Source: Salegentibacter sp.
GTDB taxonomy: Bacteria > Bacteroidota > Bacteroidia > Flavobacteriales > Flavobacteriaceae
Length of the DNA stretch: 64,000 nt
Assembly (NCBI GenBank): GCA_017795085.1
Contig: CP051246.1
Location: forward strand, 124,001-188,000
Reading direction: 5' to 3'
Position 1 is the stretch's first letter, and the number at the start of each line of letters is the position of its first letter. This document shows positions 9,508 to 18,638 of this stretch, piece by piece. Under the pieces are notes generated by a model. It made no database searches. It was not told where the DNA came from and saw only the letters and a program-made list of their open reading frames with translations. A program made the translations under genes and the position numbers.

Positions 9508-10803
9508 ATGAACAGGAATTTTGTAGAAGAACTAACCTGGCGTGGAATGTTGCACGACACCATGCCGGGAACCGAAGAACATCTTAGCGAGGCAATGCGG
9601 GGTGCATATGTTGGAATAGACCCTACTGCCGATTCATTGCATATTGGCCACCTGGTAAGCGTGATGATGCTTAGGCATTTTCAGCTTTGCGGGCATAAAC
9701 CTTTTGCCCTAATAGGTGGTGCTACCGGAATGATTGGCGACCCCTCGGGAAAATCGGCCGAGCGTAATCTTTTGGATGAAAAAACCTTGAGGCATAATCA
9801 ACAGGCAATTAAGAGCCAGCTTTCAAAGTTCTTGGATTTTGAAAGTAAAGAGGAAAATGCTGCGGTAATGGTAAATAATTACGACTGGATGAAAGATTTT
9901 TCTTTCCTTGAGTTTATTCGCGATGTAGGTAAACATATTACCGTAAATTATATGATGGCTAAAGATTCAGTGAAAAAGCGTTTTAGTGCTGATGCATCTG
10001 AAGGTTTATCTTTTACCGAATTTACCTACCAACTCGTACAGGGCTATGATTTCTTACACCTGTACCGCGAACATAATTGTAGTTTGCAAATGGGCGGAAG
10101 CGACCAGTGGGGTAATATTACTACCGGTACAGAATTGATTAGACGAATTGACAATGGTAAAGGTTTTGCGTTAACCTGCCCGTTAATTACCAAGGCCGAC
10201 GGGACAAAATTTGGGAAAACCGAAGGCGGGAATGTTTGGCTGGACCCCAAACGAACTTCACCTTATAAATTTTACCAGTATTGGTTAAATACCAGTGATG
10301 TAGATGCTGAAAAATATATTAAAATCTTTACTTTTTTAAGCAAAGAGGAAATTGAAAATTTAGTTGGCGAACATAAGGAAGCACCGCATTTACGTAGCTT
10401 ACAGAAAAAGCTTGCTGAAGAAATTACTATTGCAGTACATTCTCAGGAAGATTTTGAAAATGCCGTAAAAGCTTCTGAAGTTCTTTTCGGTAAATCAACA
10501 GCTAGTGATTTAAAATCGCTTGATGAGGTTACTTTCTTGGATGTTTTCGAAGGGGTGCCCCAAGCCGAGTTAGCCCGAAAGGAAATTGAAGCAGGCCTGG
10601 ATATGATTGCTGCGCTTTCAGCTAAAACCGGATTTTTAAATTCAAATGGTGAAGCCCGGCGTGCTTTAAAAGAAAATTCTGTTTCAGTGAACAAAGAAAA
10701 AGTAAAAGAAGAATATACTCTTGGTACTGAAGATTTGATTAACGATAAATATATTATCTTAAACAAAGGTAAAAAGAATACCTATATAATTAGATTGGTG
10801 TAG
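9508..10803 (+). CDS. tyrS: Tyrosyl-tRNA synthetase
   Basis: A 431-residue class I aminoacyl-tRNA synthetase charging tRNA-Tyr. The HIGH motif is SLHIGHL near residue 47. The tyrosine site includes [14 protein letters not shown] near residue 71 and [11 protein letters not shown] near residue 194. The KMSKS loop is KFGKT near residue 234. A C-terminal S4-like RNA-binding domain ([17 protein letters not shown]) ends the protein. Length is normal. It is followed by a strong terminator. Confidence 0.98.
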   Translation: MNRNFVEELTWRGMLHDTMPGTEEHLSEAMRGAYVGIDPTADSLHIGHLVSVMMLRHFQLCGHKPFALIGGATGMIGDPSGKSAERNLLDEKTLRHNQQAIKSQLSKFLDFESKEENAAVMVNNYDWMKDFSFLEFIRDVGKHITVNYMMAKDSVKKRFSADASEGLSFTEFTYQLVQGYDFLHLYREHNCSLQMGGSDQWGNITTGTELIRRIDNGKGFALTCPLITKADGTKFGKTEGGNVWLDPKRTSPYKFYQYWLNTSDVDAEKYIKIFTFLSKEEIENLVGEHKEAPHLRSLQKKLAEEITIAVHSQEDFENAVKASEVLFGKSTASDLKSLDEVTFLDVFEGVPQAELARKEIEAGLDMIAALSAKTGFLNSNGEARRALKENSVSVNKEKVKEEYTLGTEDLINDKYIILNKGKKNTYIIRLV

Positions 10804-10811
10804 GAAATACA

Positions 10812-10842
10812 AAACCCCGTGAACAAAGCGTTCACGGGGTTT
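10812..10842 (+). terminator. Intrinsic terminator after tyrS
   Basis: A 13-bp perfect stem, AAACCCCGTGAAC / GTTCACGGGGTTT, with a 5-nt loop. It lies 9 nt after the tyrS stop. The T-tract is only three residues. Confidence 0.8.
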
Positions 10843-11062
10843 GCAACTAACTAACCAATCTAATATGAAAAAACTTCACTTAGTCTGCAAAATCAATAGA
10901 ACTTATCTTTAGTTGATCTTGCATATGTTTAGTCGATAGAAAACTTGATTAATTACAGCTAAATTTTAGTTTTAACTTTTTTATTAAAACTTTAGCTTTT
11001 ATTCCCAAGCGGGTATAAAATCCCGGTTTGCTTCGAGTTTATTGATTGTTAAATTTTGTTAT

Positions 11063-12040
11063 TCAAAGTATTAGAAGGTTGCAACCTCGAATATCACTAT
11101 TGTCAAATCTTCCTAAAATTTCCACTTGTTCAGCATTTATTTTTCTACCCAAATCCTGTGTGGCAATAAATGAGCAGGAATTAAAATTTGCCAGATCTAT
11201 AATATTTATACCCCCGTTTCTACCATTTGGTAATAAGCTTAGTGCATCTTCGGGATCGCGAATATAGAATTTCATCCAGGGTGGGCTGGTAAAAGTGCCG
11301 TTGCCGGTAGAATAAGCCTGCGAGAGTAATTCGGTCATTCCATATTCGCTATGTATTTCAGGAACCCCAAAGGCCTTTTTAAGAATTTGATGAAGTTCTT
11401 CCCGAATCATCTCCTTTCGTCGCCCTTTCATCCCGCCGGTTTCCATTATTGTGGTATGCTTTAAAGTTAGCGGAAATTTTTCAGCCAAGTCAAGCAGTGC
11501 AAAAGAAACGCCGAGTAACAAGATAGGCTTTCCTTGTTTTTCAAGTTTTGTTAGGGTTTTTGCCAATTCTTCTAAATTGTTGAGGTAAAATCCGCTTTCG
11601 GGATGCTTGCTTTTTTTGATCAAAGCATGGGCCATATAAATCAGCGAAGAGCCGGTGCGTTCTAAATAAGAGGGTAGTAGTGCCAAAATCACTAAGTCTT
11701 GAGTTTTACCGTAAAATGATTCAAAAGCCAGAAGAAAACTTTCCCGATAAATCGAAAGATCACTCACATAATGTTTGCTGGTCTTTTGCCCGGTAGTCCC
11801 GCTGGAGGTAAAAGTGATTTCAGGTTTTTTGGAAGAACTCAGTAATTTCTTTGATTTAAAAAATTCTATAGGCAAAAATGGAATGGCTTCTGGTATATTT
11901 GTGTTTTTCGGATTTTTATGTAATAAATCACAAAATTGCCGGTATACCGTATTGTTTTTATACTGAAAATTAAAAACTTCAATAGCTGTTTTATTAAAAC
12001 TTGCTTCAGAAGAAATTTGAAATATTTTTTTGGAAAACAT
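11063..12040 (-). CDS. LuxE/PaaK-like acyl-protein synthetase family
   Basis: A 325-residue member of the LuxE-type adenylating family. The AMP-binding signature is TFTSSGTTGQKTSKHYVSD near residue 77. Later landmarks are METGGMKGRRKEM near residue 194, HSEYGMTELLSQAYS near residue 222, and GGINIIDLANFNSCSFIATQDLG near the end. LuxE-like enzymes activate a carboxylic acid with ATP. The acceptor here is unknown, and there are no lux genes nearby. Stand-alone copies are common in Flavobacteriaceae. Confidence 0.85.
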   Translation of the reverse strand: MFSKKIFQISSEASFNKTAIEVFNFQYKNNTVYRQFCDLLHKNPKNTNIPEAIPFLPIEFFKSKKLLSSSKKPEITFTSSGTTGQKTSKHYVSDLSIYRESFLLAFESFYGKTQDLVILALLPSYLERTGSSLIYMAHALIKKSKHPESGFYLNNLEELAKTLTKLEKQGKPILLLGVSFALLDLAEKFPLTLKHTTIMETGGMKGRRKEMIREELHQILKKAFGVPEIHSEYGMTELLSQAYSTGNGTFTSPPWMKFYIRDPEDALSLLPNGRNGGINIIDLANFNSCSFIATQDLGRKINAEQVEILGRFDNSDIRGCNLLIL

Positions 12041-12077
12041 AGCTCGAAAATAAACCGATTTGGAAAATAAAAAAAAA

Positions 12078-12093
12078 GCTTCCTGTAAGAAGC
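12078..12093 (-). terminator. Intrinsic terminator after the small T9SS protein gene
   Basis: On the minus strand GCTTC-TTACAG-GAAGC is followed by a run of T. It lies about 30 nt after the stop of the 12123-12473 gene. Confidence 0.65.
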
Positions 12094-12122
12094 CTTTAAA
12101 ATAAATTTAAAAAATATAAATC

Positions 12123-12473
12123 TTACCGAATTATCAATTTACGTGTAGCCTTACCCCGTTCTTCTGAAATTTTAATAATGTATAAACCGGCTTTTAATGA
12201 GGAAACATCTAGTTCTTTACCGCGAATTCGGGTTTTTTTTACTGATTTTCCGATAGTATTAAAAATTTCGATTTCTTTTTGGAGGTTTTTAGATGTGGAA
12301 ATATATACCTTGTTGCCGGTAACCGGGTTAGGATAAATCGATAAGCCTTCTATAGGAAGCTCTGATTTCCTTTCGGTTCTGGTAGTATCATTTTTTTCCT
12401 GCGCAATTACGGCAGGTACCGTAAGCACAAACAAAATAACCAGTAAAAAGCTATACAAGTAAGAGTGCTTCAT
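12123..12473 (-). CDS. Small exported protein with T9SS type A sorting domain
   Basis: A 116-residue protein. The signal peptide covers about residues 1-24 (ending VIAQ). A linker of about 18 residues follows. The rest is a type A sorting domain: LSIYPNPVTGNKVYIS near residue 45, then KEIEIFNTIGKSV, LDVSSLKAGLYIIKI and a basic end RKLIIR. Such domains direct export and cell-surface attachment through the type IX secretion system. There is almost no passenger, so this is close to a free sorting domain. Confidence 0.9.
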   Translation of the reverse strand: MKHSYLYSFLLVILFVLTVPAVIAQEKNDTTRTERKSELPIEGLSIYPNPVTGNKVYISTSKNLQKEIEIFNTIGKSVKKTRIRGKELDVSSLKAGLYIIKISEERGKATRKLIIR

Positions 12474-12570
12474 TCTTTTTGTTGGCAGTTTTCACAAACT
12501 TACAATAAAATTTCAAAAATTTCGTTCCAGCCTATGCAGTTTTAACAAAGCTTTTATATTAAAAGAAAAA

Positions 12571-12587
12571 CCGCCCTAACAGGGCGG
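12571..12587 (-). terminator. Intrinsic terminator after the beta-helix lipoprotein gene
   Basis: A GC-rich hairpin CCGCCCT / AGGGCGG with a 3-nt loop. On the minus strand it is followed by a T-rich run (A-rich 12561-12570). It lies 39 nt after the stop at 12626. Confidence 0.85.
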
Positions 12588-12625
12588 CCTTACTGAACTA
12601 AACTCTAATTTTACACAAAAGAAAG

Positions 12626-13858
12626 TTATTCTTGATCGAAACCTCCCGTTGCATCAAAATTAGACCAGTCTTCGAAAGCTGATAAATCAGCTCCGCTGGC
12701 ATCTTCATTCATAGATAATAATTCGTCAGCAATATCGCTATCGTCAACATCGCTATCTTCAATATTATTAACCACAAGGTTTGTATACTCCTCGAAGTGG
12801 GTATTTGTGAATTCCAGATCTCCATTATCTACTTCCTGTAATTGGTCGTTTACAAAAATCATTGTTTCGTAGTTGTAGCCTACTATGTTGTCGAAAATTC
12901 CTCCTGTACCTTGTTTAAGGTCAAAAGCTGCTTTGCCTTCTCGGTTATGACCTCTTAAAGTAACATTGCTCACAGTTGGTTTTGCGCGTGGGGTGGCATT
13001 GTTTTCACCACTTCTGCTGGCTAATTCAAAAGCAAAATCTCCAATTCCGTCGTATTGATATATTACAGCATTGTCAATGCTTCCTCTATATCCTTCATCC
13101 CAGTCTACAGAGTCATCTTCCATACCTACAGCAGAAATGTTTTTAGCGTTTACCGTACCGCCATAAAATTCAAAGCCATCATCAGCTCCTTCAAAAGCTT
13201 CACAGTTTTCTACAATAGTCCCACTCCCAACGGCGAAGAAAGAAAATGCGTTAAATTCAAATTGGCCGTCAGAAGATGCCTGACCTGCATATTCTACACG
13301 TACATAACGTAGAATTCCAGAGTCGTCTTCGTCATCATCACCACCATAGGGTAACTGGCCGGCTTCAGATAGAGATTCACCACCTGGTGCATTCATTTTA
13401 GCACGTCCGTGAATTCCTATTCCACCCCAGTCTCCATCACCACCTTCGGCGTTTTTGTTTTCAGAAGTGAAAACAATAGGTTGGGCGGCGGTACCGTCGG
13501 CTACAATTCTCCCCCCCTGTTCTACAAAAATAAGGTTGATTCCTTCTTCCTGGTCTTCAGAAGAAACAGTAAAAGTTGAACCAGGTTCAATAGTAAGGGT
13601 AGCTCCGTCTTTTACACTTACAGCTCCGCGTAAGTTATAATCACCTGCTTCAACCAAGAGGTCTTCAGTAATATCACCTTCAAGAACGGTACCTTGAAGA
13701 ACACCGTCTCCTCCATTGCCATTGTCATCATCGGTTGGCATGTCATCAGTTGGTGTGTCATCTGTGGGTTGTAAATTGTCATCATCACTACTACAAGAAC
13801 TGAATCCTGCAAGCAAGGATAGTACAAAAAGGATTTTAAAAATTGGTTTTTTCATCAT
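12626..13858 (-). CDS. Surface lipoprotein with parallel beta-helix-like domain, paired with a TonB receptor
   Basis: A 410-residue lipoprotein. The signal peptide ends with FSSC (Cys near residue 22). An Asp/Thr/Pro/Gly-rich linker covers about residues 23-52. A probable right-handed beta-helix follows, with repeated turn motifs: GATLTIEPGSTFTV, GRIVADGTAAQPIVFTS, GDWGGIGIHGRA, GTIVENCEAFEGADDGFEFYGGTVNAKN. The product is very acidic and Asn/Gly-rich. It is the downstream partner of the TonB receptor, with 22 nt between them. A role in capturing that receptor's substrate at the cell surface is inferred. The substrate is unknown, and phosphate compounds are one possibility given the two-component genes opposite. 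Confidence 0.82.
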   Translation of the reverse strand: MMKKPIFKILFVLSLLAGFSSCSSDDDNLQPTDDTPTDDMPTDDDNGNGGDGVLQGTVLEGDITEDLLVEAGDYNLRGAVSVKDGATLTIEPGSTFTVSSEDQEEGINLIFVEQGGRIVADGTAAQPIVFTSENKNAEGGDGDWGGIGIHGRAKMNAPGGESLSEAGQLPYGGDDDEDDSGILRYVRVEYAGQASSDGQFEFNAFSFFAVGSGTIVENCEAFEGADDGFEFYGGTVNAKNISAVGMEDDSVDWDEGYRGSIDNAVIYQYDGIGDFAFELASRSGENNATPRAKPTVSNVTLRGHNREGKAAFDLKQGTGGIFDNIVGYNYETMIFVNDQLQEVDNGDLEFTNTHFEEYTNLVVNNIEDSDVDDSDIADELLSMNEDASGADLSAFEDWSNFDATGGFDQE

Positions 13859-13880
13859 TTTAGGTTTTAGTTATTATTAA

Positions 13881-16694
13881 TTAAAATTTATAGGTTACGT
13901 TTACTCCAATTGTGGTTCCCAGGTCAAAGCTTTCCACTATGTTGTTAAAACGATCGGGAAAACGGATATCCTGAGTAGGGTCTTGGGTGAATAGAGTCTC
14001 TTCGTTAAGAATATTGCGAACAGTGAGTTTCACGCCTAGTTTGTTATTGAATTCAGTATTCCAGGATAAGTCGAGTTGGTTAATGGGTTTCTCGTATATT
14101 TCGTCAGCTCCTTCTACCCCTACGGCATAAATTCGTTTTCCGTAGGTGTTGAAAATAAGGTTCACCTGGGATTCTATTTTTCCTGAATCGGTGAGTTGGT
14201 AACCTAAATCTGCATTTAAGCCCCAGTTCGAAGCTCCCTGAAGTTTTCTTTCTTTATTGGTTACCGCTGCAAATCTTGGATTGGTAGGATCGGCACTGGC
14301 GGTAGAATTCATCAATATTCCGTTAAAGCCAAAAGTAAGTGGATCAAGATTCTCTTTCTTCAAAATGTTTCCGAAGTTAACTCTCGATTCAAATTCAAGT
14401 CCGTATAAATAAGCTTCTTCAAAATTGTCAAAGAAAGTACGATAACCTACAGATGTAGATCTAGCCAAACGTTCTATTGGATTTTCTAGATATTTTCCAA
14501 AGGCTGTTACTGCAAAAAGTTCTGAGCTTGTAGGAAATATTTCATATTTTAAATCGAAATTATAATTTTTTGAATTTTTAAGTTCAGCATTACCAATAAC
14601 CTGGTTACCATCTCCATTTTGATATACTGTTGGAAGAATTTCCCTTAAACGTGGACGAGTAGTGGTAATGGAAGAAGTTAACCTTAGATTAGAAGTTTCG
14701 TTTAATTCATATTTAAAATTAACCGACGGACTAATATCAAACGGTTCGTAACTTAATTCCTGATAAGGTGTTTGCGGCCTGTCCAAGGGTTCTTTGAAAA
14801 TAATATCTCTAATAGCATGTTCTGCCCTTACACCGGCTTCTATTACAGCTTTATCCCATCGCTTAAAGAAGCTAATATATCCCGCGTTTATAGTTTGTTC
14901 TATTTTACTGGTTGCTGTAGGGTCAAATGTGCTGGAGTACCTTAAATATCCATTTTCAAAACCTTGCTGAAAAAAGTTTTCAGGGTCATTGGTATTAAGG
15001 TTAGGTAGATTATTTTGAGTTACTTGTGCGGTAATAAAACGATTAAAAAAGTCGTATTCAATATAATCTAAGTTATGACCTATTGTTATGCTGGAATCAT
15101 ATTCTCCTTCCCGTTCTTCGCTATCACTTTTTTGAAGACCTAGTTCGTATTCCAGTCTACTATTTATGTTCATATTCTCCAGAGTCTGATAGAACTTGAA
15201 TGGATTAATTCCGTTTGTGGTAATATATTCGGCATCTTCCCCTCTACCGGCAGCTCTTAGCACTCGTCGGTCCGGCACACTATTGTTTCCCAAACCTGCA
15301 GAAGCTCCAAAACGGATTTGGTGTTTTTTATTATCAAACTCTAAATCACCTATAAGCTGAAAAGTAAGCTGGTCGTTTTCAGTATAACGCATATCGCGTA
15401 TAAAGAAATCACGGTTATTAAGTTGAGTGAAACCGTCGTTTCTTCCGTAAGCTTCCCTTATAAAATTTGAACTGTTTTGAAGATAAATAGTGTTGAAGTC
15501 AAGGTTTAGTAAATCGTTCTTTTGATAATTAAGATTTAAAAGTGCCGATTTTTGTGTCCTGAAATCATAATTGGTCGAGGTGAAATCCTGCCCTGCAGTT
15601 CCTTCAGAGTTTAAGGTACGTTCCACCCCTTTCTGGGTACGGTGAAAATTACGGTAGTTAAGACTAAACAAAAATCCGAGTTTATGCTCTTCATTATTGA
15701 TAAGCCTTTGCCCATGTGATATTCCAAACCGGGTGTCTATGGGAGCGCTTTTTTCTTCTGGAGTCCATGAAGTGTTAAATAAATTCTGAGACTCTGAAGC
15801 GTTTGCCTGATAACTTAGACTGTTTTTATTAAAAACCCCGGGTAGTTTTCGACCTTGGCCGGTGAAACCAAAATATTCAGCATCACTTGAATTGTCAGTA
15901 TAAAAGTTTTTAAAAGTGGTATTGGTATTATAATTGACCCCGAAATTTACTGTAGTGGTGGGTTGTGCCGGGGCCGATGGGGTATTTATTTTAAATGTAG
16001 CACCAGCAAAATCATTGTAAAGTGACGGGCTAAAAGTTTTTAAAACATCTACCGAACTTACAATGTTGGTAGAAATATAACTTAAAGGAATAATCTTAAA
16101 ATCAGGATCAGAAGAGGCAAGGGGAAGGCCGTTTACCATTAAATAGTTATAACGATCGTCAAGTCCCCGAACAAAAATTCCACGGTCTTGTACCATAGTA
16201 ATTCCGGAAACTTTAGAAACCCCCTGTTCAACATTGGTTACGGCTTTTCGCGATAGTTCTTCAGCACCTATTGATTGTTGCATCTGAATAGCATTTTTTT
16301 GCTTCATAAGCAATGCTACCTCAGAATCTTCGCGTGCTACGGTAGAAATAATAACTTCATCTAAAGCAGCTGCACTGGCACCGATACCGGTGCTGATTTC
16401 AGTAACTTTTCCGGCAAGCACTTCTACATTGGGGACTTCTACAGTTTCATATCCTACAAAACTGAAAGATACAGTGTAAGTGCCTGGCTCCAGGTTGTTC
16501 AAGCTGTAAAGTCCGTCAAAATCTGTGGTGGTTCCTTTATTGGTTTCTTTAATAATGACATTTGCAAAAGGAAGGGGCTCCCCCTCTATTTCGTTGTCTG
16601 ATAATTTTCCGGCAATTGTTCCGGTTACTTCGTCCTGCGCCTGCATGACTATTCCAAAAGAGAAAAATGTAAGTGTTAATAATAAATGTTTCAT
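13881..16694 (-). CDS. TonB-dependent outer-membrane receptor with N-terminal carboxypeptidase-regulatory-like domain
   Basis: The first in-frame ATG is at 16716-16718, but I prefer the ATG at 16692-16694. It begins the signal peptide MKHLLLTLTFFSFGIVMQAQ and follows an AACTAAACACACA leader typical of the phylum. That gives 937 residues. A carboxypeptidase regulatory-like domain covers about residues 25-110 (ADFDGLYSL type turn: TTTDFDGLYSLNNLEPG). A plug domain follows (QQSIGAEELSRKAVTNVEQG, IFVRGLDDRYNYLMVNGLP). The rest is a 22-strand barrel ending with a C-terminal aromatic residue (NVTYKF). It imports a ligand across the outer membrane using TonB energy. The ligand is unknown. Confidence 0.93.
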   Translation of the reverse strand: MKHLLLTLTFFSFGIVMQAQDEVTGTIAGKLSDNEIEGEPLPFANVIIKETNKGTTTDFDGLYSLNNLEPGTYTVSFSFVGYETVEVPNVEVLAGKVTEISTGIGASAAALDEVIISTVAREDSEVALLMKQKNAIQMQQSIGAEELSRKAVTNVEQGVSKVSGITMVQDRGIFVRGLDDRYNYLMVNGLPLASSDPDFKIIPLSYISTNIVSSVDVLKTFSPSLYNDFAGATFKINTPSAPAQPTTTVNFGVNYNTNTTFKNFYTDNSSDAEYFGFTGQGRKLPGVFNKNSLSYQANASESQNLFNTSWTPEEKSAPIDTRFGISHGQRLINNEEHKLGFLFSLNYRNFHRTQKGVERTLNSEGTAGQDFTSTNYDFRTQKSALLNLNYQKNDLLNLDFNTIYLQNSSNFIREAYGRNDGFTQLNNRDFFIRDMRYTENDQLTFQLIGDLEFDNKKHQIRFGASAGLGNNSVPDRRVLRAAGRGEDAEYITTNGINPFKFYQTLENMNINSRLEYELGLQKSDSEEREGEYDSSITIGHNLDYIEYDFFNRFITAQVTQNNLPNLNTNDPENFFQQGFENGYLRYSSTFDPTATSKIEQTINAGYISFFKRWDKAVIEAGVRAEHAIRDIIFKEPLDRPQTPYQELSYEPFDISPSVNFKYELNETSNLRLTSSITTTRPRLREILPTVYQNGDGNQVIGNAELKNSKNYNFDLKYEIFPTSSELFAVTAFGKYLENPIERLARSTSVGYRTFFDNFEEAYLYGLEFESRVNFGNILKKENLDPLTFGFNGILMNSTASADPTNPRFAAVTNKERKLQGASNWGLNADLGYQLTDSGKIESQVNLIFNTYGKRIYAVGVEGADEIYEKPINQLDLSWNTEFNNKLGVKLTVRNILNEETLFTQDPTQDIRFPDRFNNIVESFDLGTTIGVNVTYKF

Positions 16695-16732
16695 TGTGTG
16701 TTTAGTTCTGTGGCGCAAATAAAGGACAGTAG

Positions 16733-16749
16733 TGTAAAGCTGGTGTTAA
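16733..16749 (-). promoter_or_regulatory. Direct repeat resembling a Pho box upstream of the TonB receptor
   Basis: On the minus strand TTAACA-CCAGC-TTTACA gives two TTNACA hexamers on an 11-nt period. It lies about 39 nt ahead of the chosen TonB receptor start and just ahead of TTTATTTG, a near match to the -7 element. The spacing equals that of Firmicutes PhoP sites. A PhoB-like regulator is encoded on the other side of this intergenic region. Binding is inference. Confidence 0.35.
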
Positions 16750-16869
16750 CTGGAAATTATTGATGTGTAATATTAAGGTTAGCTAAATGTTACGAAGACA
16801 AGGGGCTATTTTCAAATCCAAATTAATACTTACTTTTACAAAATATTTAAGAAATCAAGCCGATTAAAA

Positions 16870-17553
16870 ATGAAGAAAAAAGACATTAAAATCCTTTTGG
16901 TTGATGACGAACCGGATATCCTTGAAATTGTAGGATATAACCTTTCTGCGGAAGGCTACCAGGTTATTACTGCTGAAAATGGTGCTAATGGTGTTAAACT
17001 TGCCAAAAAGCATAATCCGCAACTTATTATCCTGGATGTGATGATGCCTGAGATGGACGGAATTGAAGCCTGTGAACAAATCAGGAAGATTCCGGGGCGG
17101 GAAGAAACTATTATTACCTTTCTTACTGCAAGGGGAGAAGATTATTCCCAAATGGCAGGCTTTGATGCCGGTGCCGATGATTATATCACCAAACCTATTA
17201 AGCCAAAGGTGCTGGTGAGTAAGGTTAAAGCATTGTTAAGAAGGTTTAAAGAAGAGTCGGCTTCGGCCAACGTGGTAAAGATTGGAGACCTTACTATTAA
17301 TCGTGATGAATATAAAGTGATTAATAATGGAGAGGAATTAATTTTGCCACGTAAAGAATTTGAATTACTTTCTTTACTTACCTCCAAGCCCGGGAAAGTC
17401 TTTAAGCGCGAAGATATTTTAGATAAAGTTTGGGGTAATGAAGTAGTAGTAGGCGGCCGTACCATTGATGTGCATATTAGAAAGCTACGCGAAAAAATTG
17501 GTGACGAATCTTTTAAAACAGTAAAAGGTGTAGGCTATAAGTTTGTAGTTTAA
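16870..17553 (+). CDS. OmpR/PhoB-family response regulator
   Basis: A 227-residue protein. The receiver domain holds LLVDDEPD near residue 10, the phospho-acceptor Asp in LDVMMPEMDG near residue 56, and a conserved Lys in DDYITKPIKP near residue 107. The C-terminal winged-helix domain has LLSLLTSKPGKVFKREDIL and GRTIDVHIRKLREKIG. It activates or represses transcription when phosphorylated. Its TAA overlaps the ATG of the kinase gene by 1 nt, so the pair is coupled. It is divergent from the TonB receptor and lipoprotein, which are candidate targets. PhoB, CpxR or another OmpR subgroup cannot be separated firmly by eye. Confidence 0.94.
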   Translation: MKKKDIKILLVDDEPDILEIVGYNLSAEGYQVITAENGANGVKLAKKHNPQLIILDVMMPEMDGIEACEQIRKIPGREETIITFLTARGEDYSQMAGFDAGADDYITKPIKPKVLVSKVKALLRRFKEESASANVVKIGDLTINRDEYKVINNGEELILPRKEFELLSLLTSKPGKVFKREDILDKVWGNEVVVGGRTIDVHIRKLREKIGDESFKTVKGVGYKFVV

Positions 17554-18638
17554 TGGCAAAACACTTTAAACGTTCATATAAATTTGCGGTAAAAACATCG
17601 TTCTATATCATGCTGTTTCTTACAGCGGTTTTAACCCTGTTTACCTATATCACGGCTGAAATTCCTGTTTTAGCCCTGGTAGGCTTTGCGCTTATTTGTT
17701 ATTTGTTTTCTTTCTTTATTATTCAGTTTAGGGTAGAACACTTTATTTATAAGCGAATAAAAAAAATCTACGATAATGTTTCCCTGCTTGATTCTACTAC
17801 TTTGCGTCCCAGCCAGGTAACTACCGATATGGCCACGCTTACCCGAGAAGTCGAAAAATTTGCTGAACATAAAAAATTGGAAATCGAAACCCTGAAAGTT
17901 CGCGATTCTTACCGAAAAGAGTTTATGGGAAACGTCTCTCATGAACTAAAAACCCCACTGTTTACCGTACAAGGTTATATTTTAACCTTGCTTGATGGTG
18001 CGATGAAAGATAAAGCAGTTCGAAAAAAGTATTTGCAACGGGCCAACAAAGGGGTAGAGCGTTTAATTTATATTGTGAGCGATTTAGATATGATTACCAA
18101 ACTGGAAGCCGGGGAGCTTAACCTTCATATAGAAAGCTTCAATATTGTTGAATTAATTCAGAATAGTTTTGATTTGCTGGAGATGAAAGCGGCCAAGAAA
18201 AACATTACGCTCACTTTTGACTTGCCTTACGAAGATCCTATTTGGGTAAAAGCCGACGAGGAACGAATGCAGCAGGTAATTACCAACCTTATTGTAAATT
18301 CCATTAAATACGGGAAAAAAGAGGGAACTACAGAGATAAGTATCGAAAACCTGATTAAAAACAAGGTGATTGTGCGTGTAACCGATAATGGGGAGGGCAT
18401 AGAAAAACAAAATATCCCGCGTTTATTTGAACGCTTTTATCGTGTAGACAAAAGCGGTAGTCGTAAAGAAGGTGGTTCGGGACTAGGACTTTCTATCGTG
18501 AAACACATTATTGAGGCCCATGATGAAAAAATTTATGTGGAAAGTGTTTTTGGCGTGGGCAGTGAATTCTCATTTACTCTCGAAAAGGGAGAAAAGCCTG
18601 TTAAAACTTCCTTTGATATTGAAATTGGCGAAGCCTGA
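17553..18638 (+). CDS. Sensor histidine kinase (PhoR-like)
   Basis: A 361-residue kinase. Two membrane segments lie near residues 14-32 and 34-54 with almost no periplasmic loop, so it probably senses at or inside the membrane or through a partner. The H-box NVSHELKTPL is near residue 128, the N-box NLIVNSIKYG near residue 247, then DNGEGI and GGSGLGLSI near residue 311. It phosphorylates the response regulator encoded immediately upstream. The small sensor region resembles flavobacterial PhoR-like kinases. Its last 69 nt overlap the 3' end of the convergent broken glycosyltransferase gene. Confidence 0.93.
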   Translation: MAKHFKRSYKFAVKTSFYIMLFLTAVLTLFTYITAEIPVLALVGFALICYLFSFFIIQFRVEHFIYKRIKKIYDNVSLLDSTTLRPSQVTTDMATLTREVEKFAEHKKLEIETLKVRDSYRKEFMGNVSHELKTPLFTVQGYILTLLDGAMKDKAVRKKYLQRANKGVERLIYIVSDLDMITKLEAGELNLHIESFNIVELIQNSFDLLEMKAAKKNITLTFDLPYEDPIWVKADEERMQQVITNLIVNSIKYGKKEGTTEISIENLIKNKVIVRVTDNGEGIEKQNIPRLFERFYRVDKSGSRKEGGSGLGLSIVKHIIEAHDEKIYVESVFGVGSEFSFTLEKGEKPVKTSFDIEIGEA

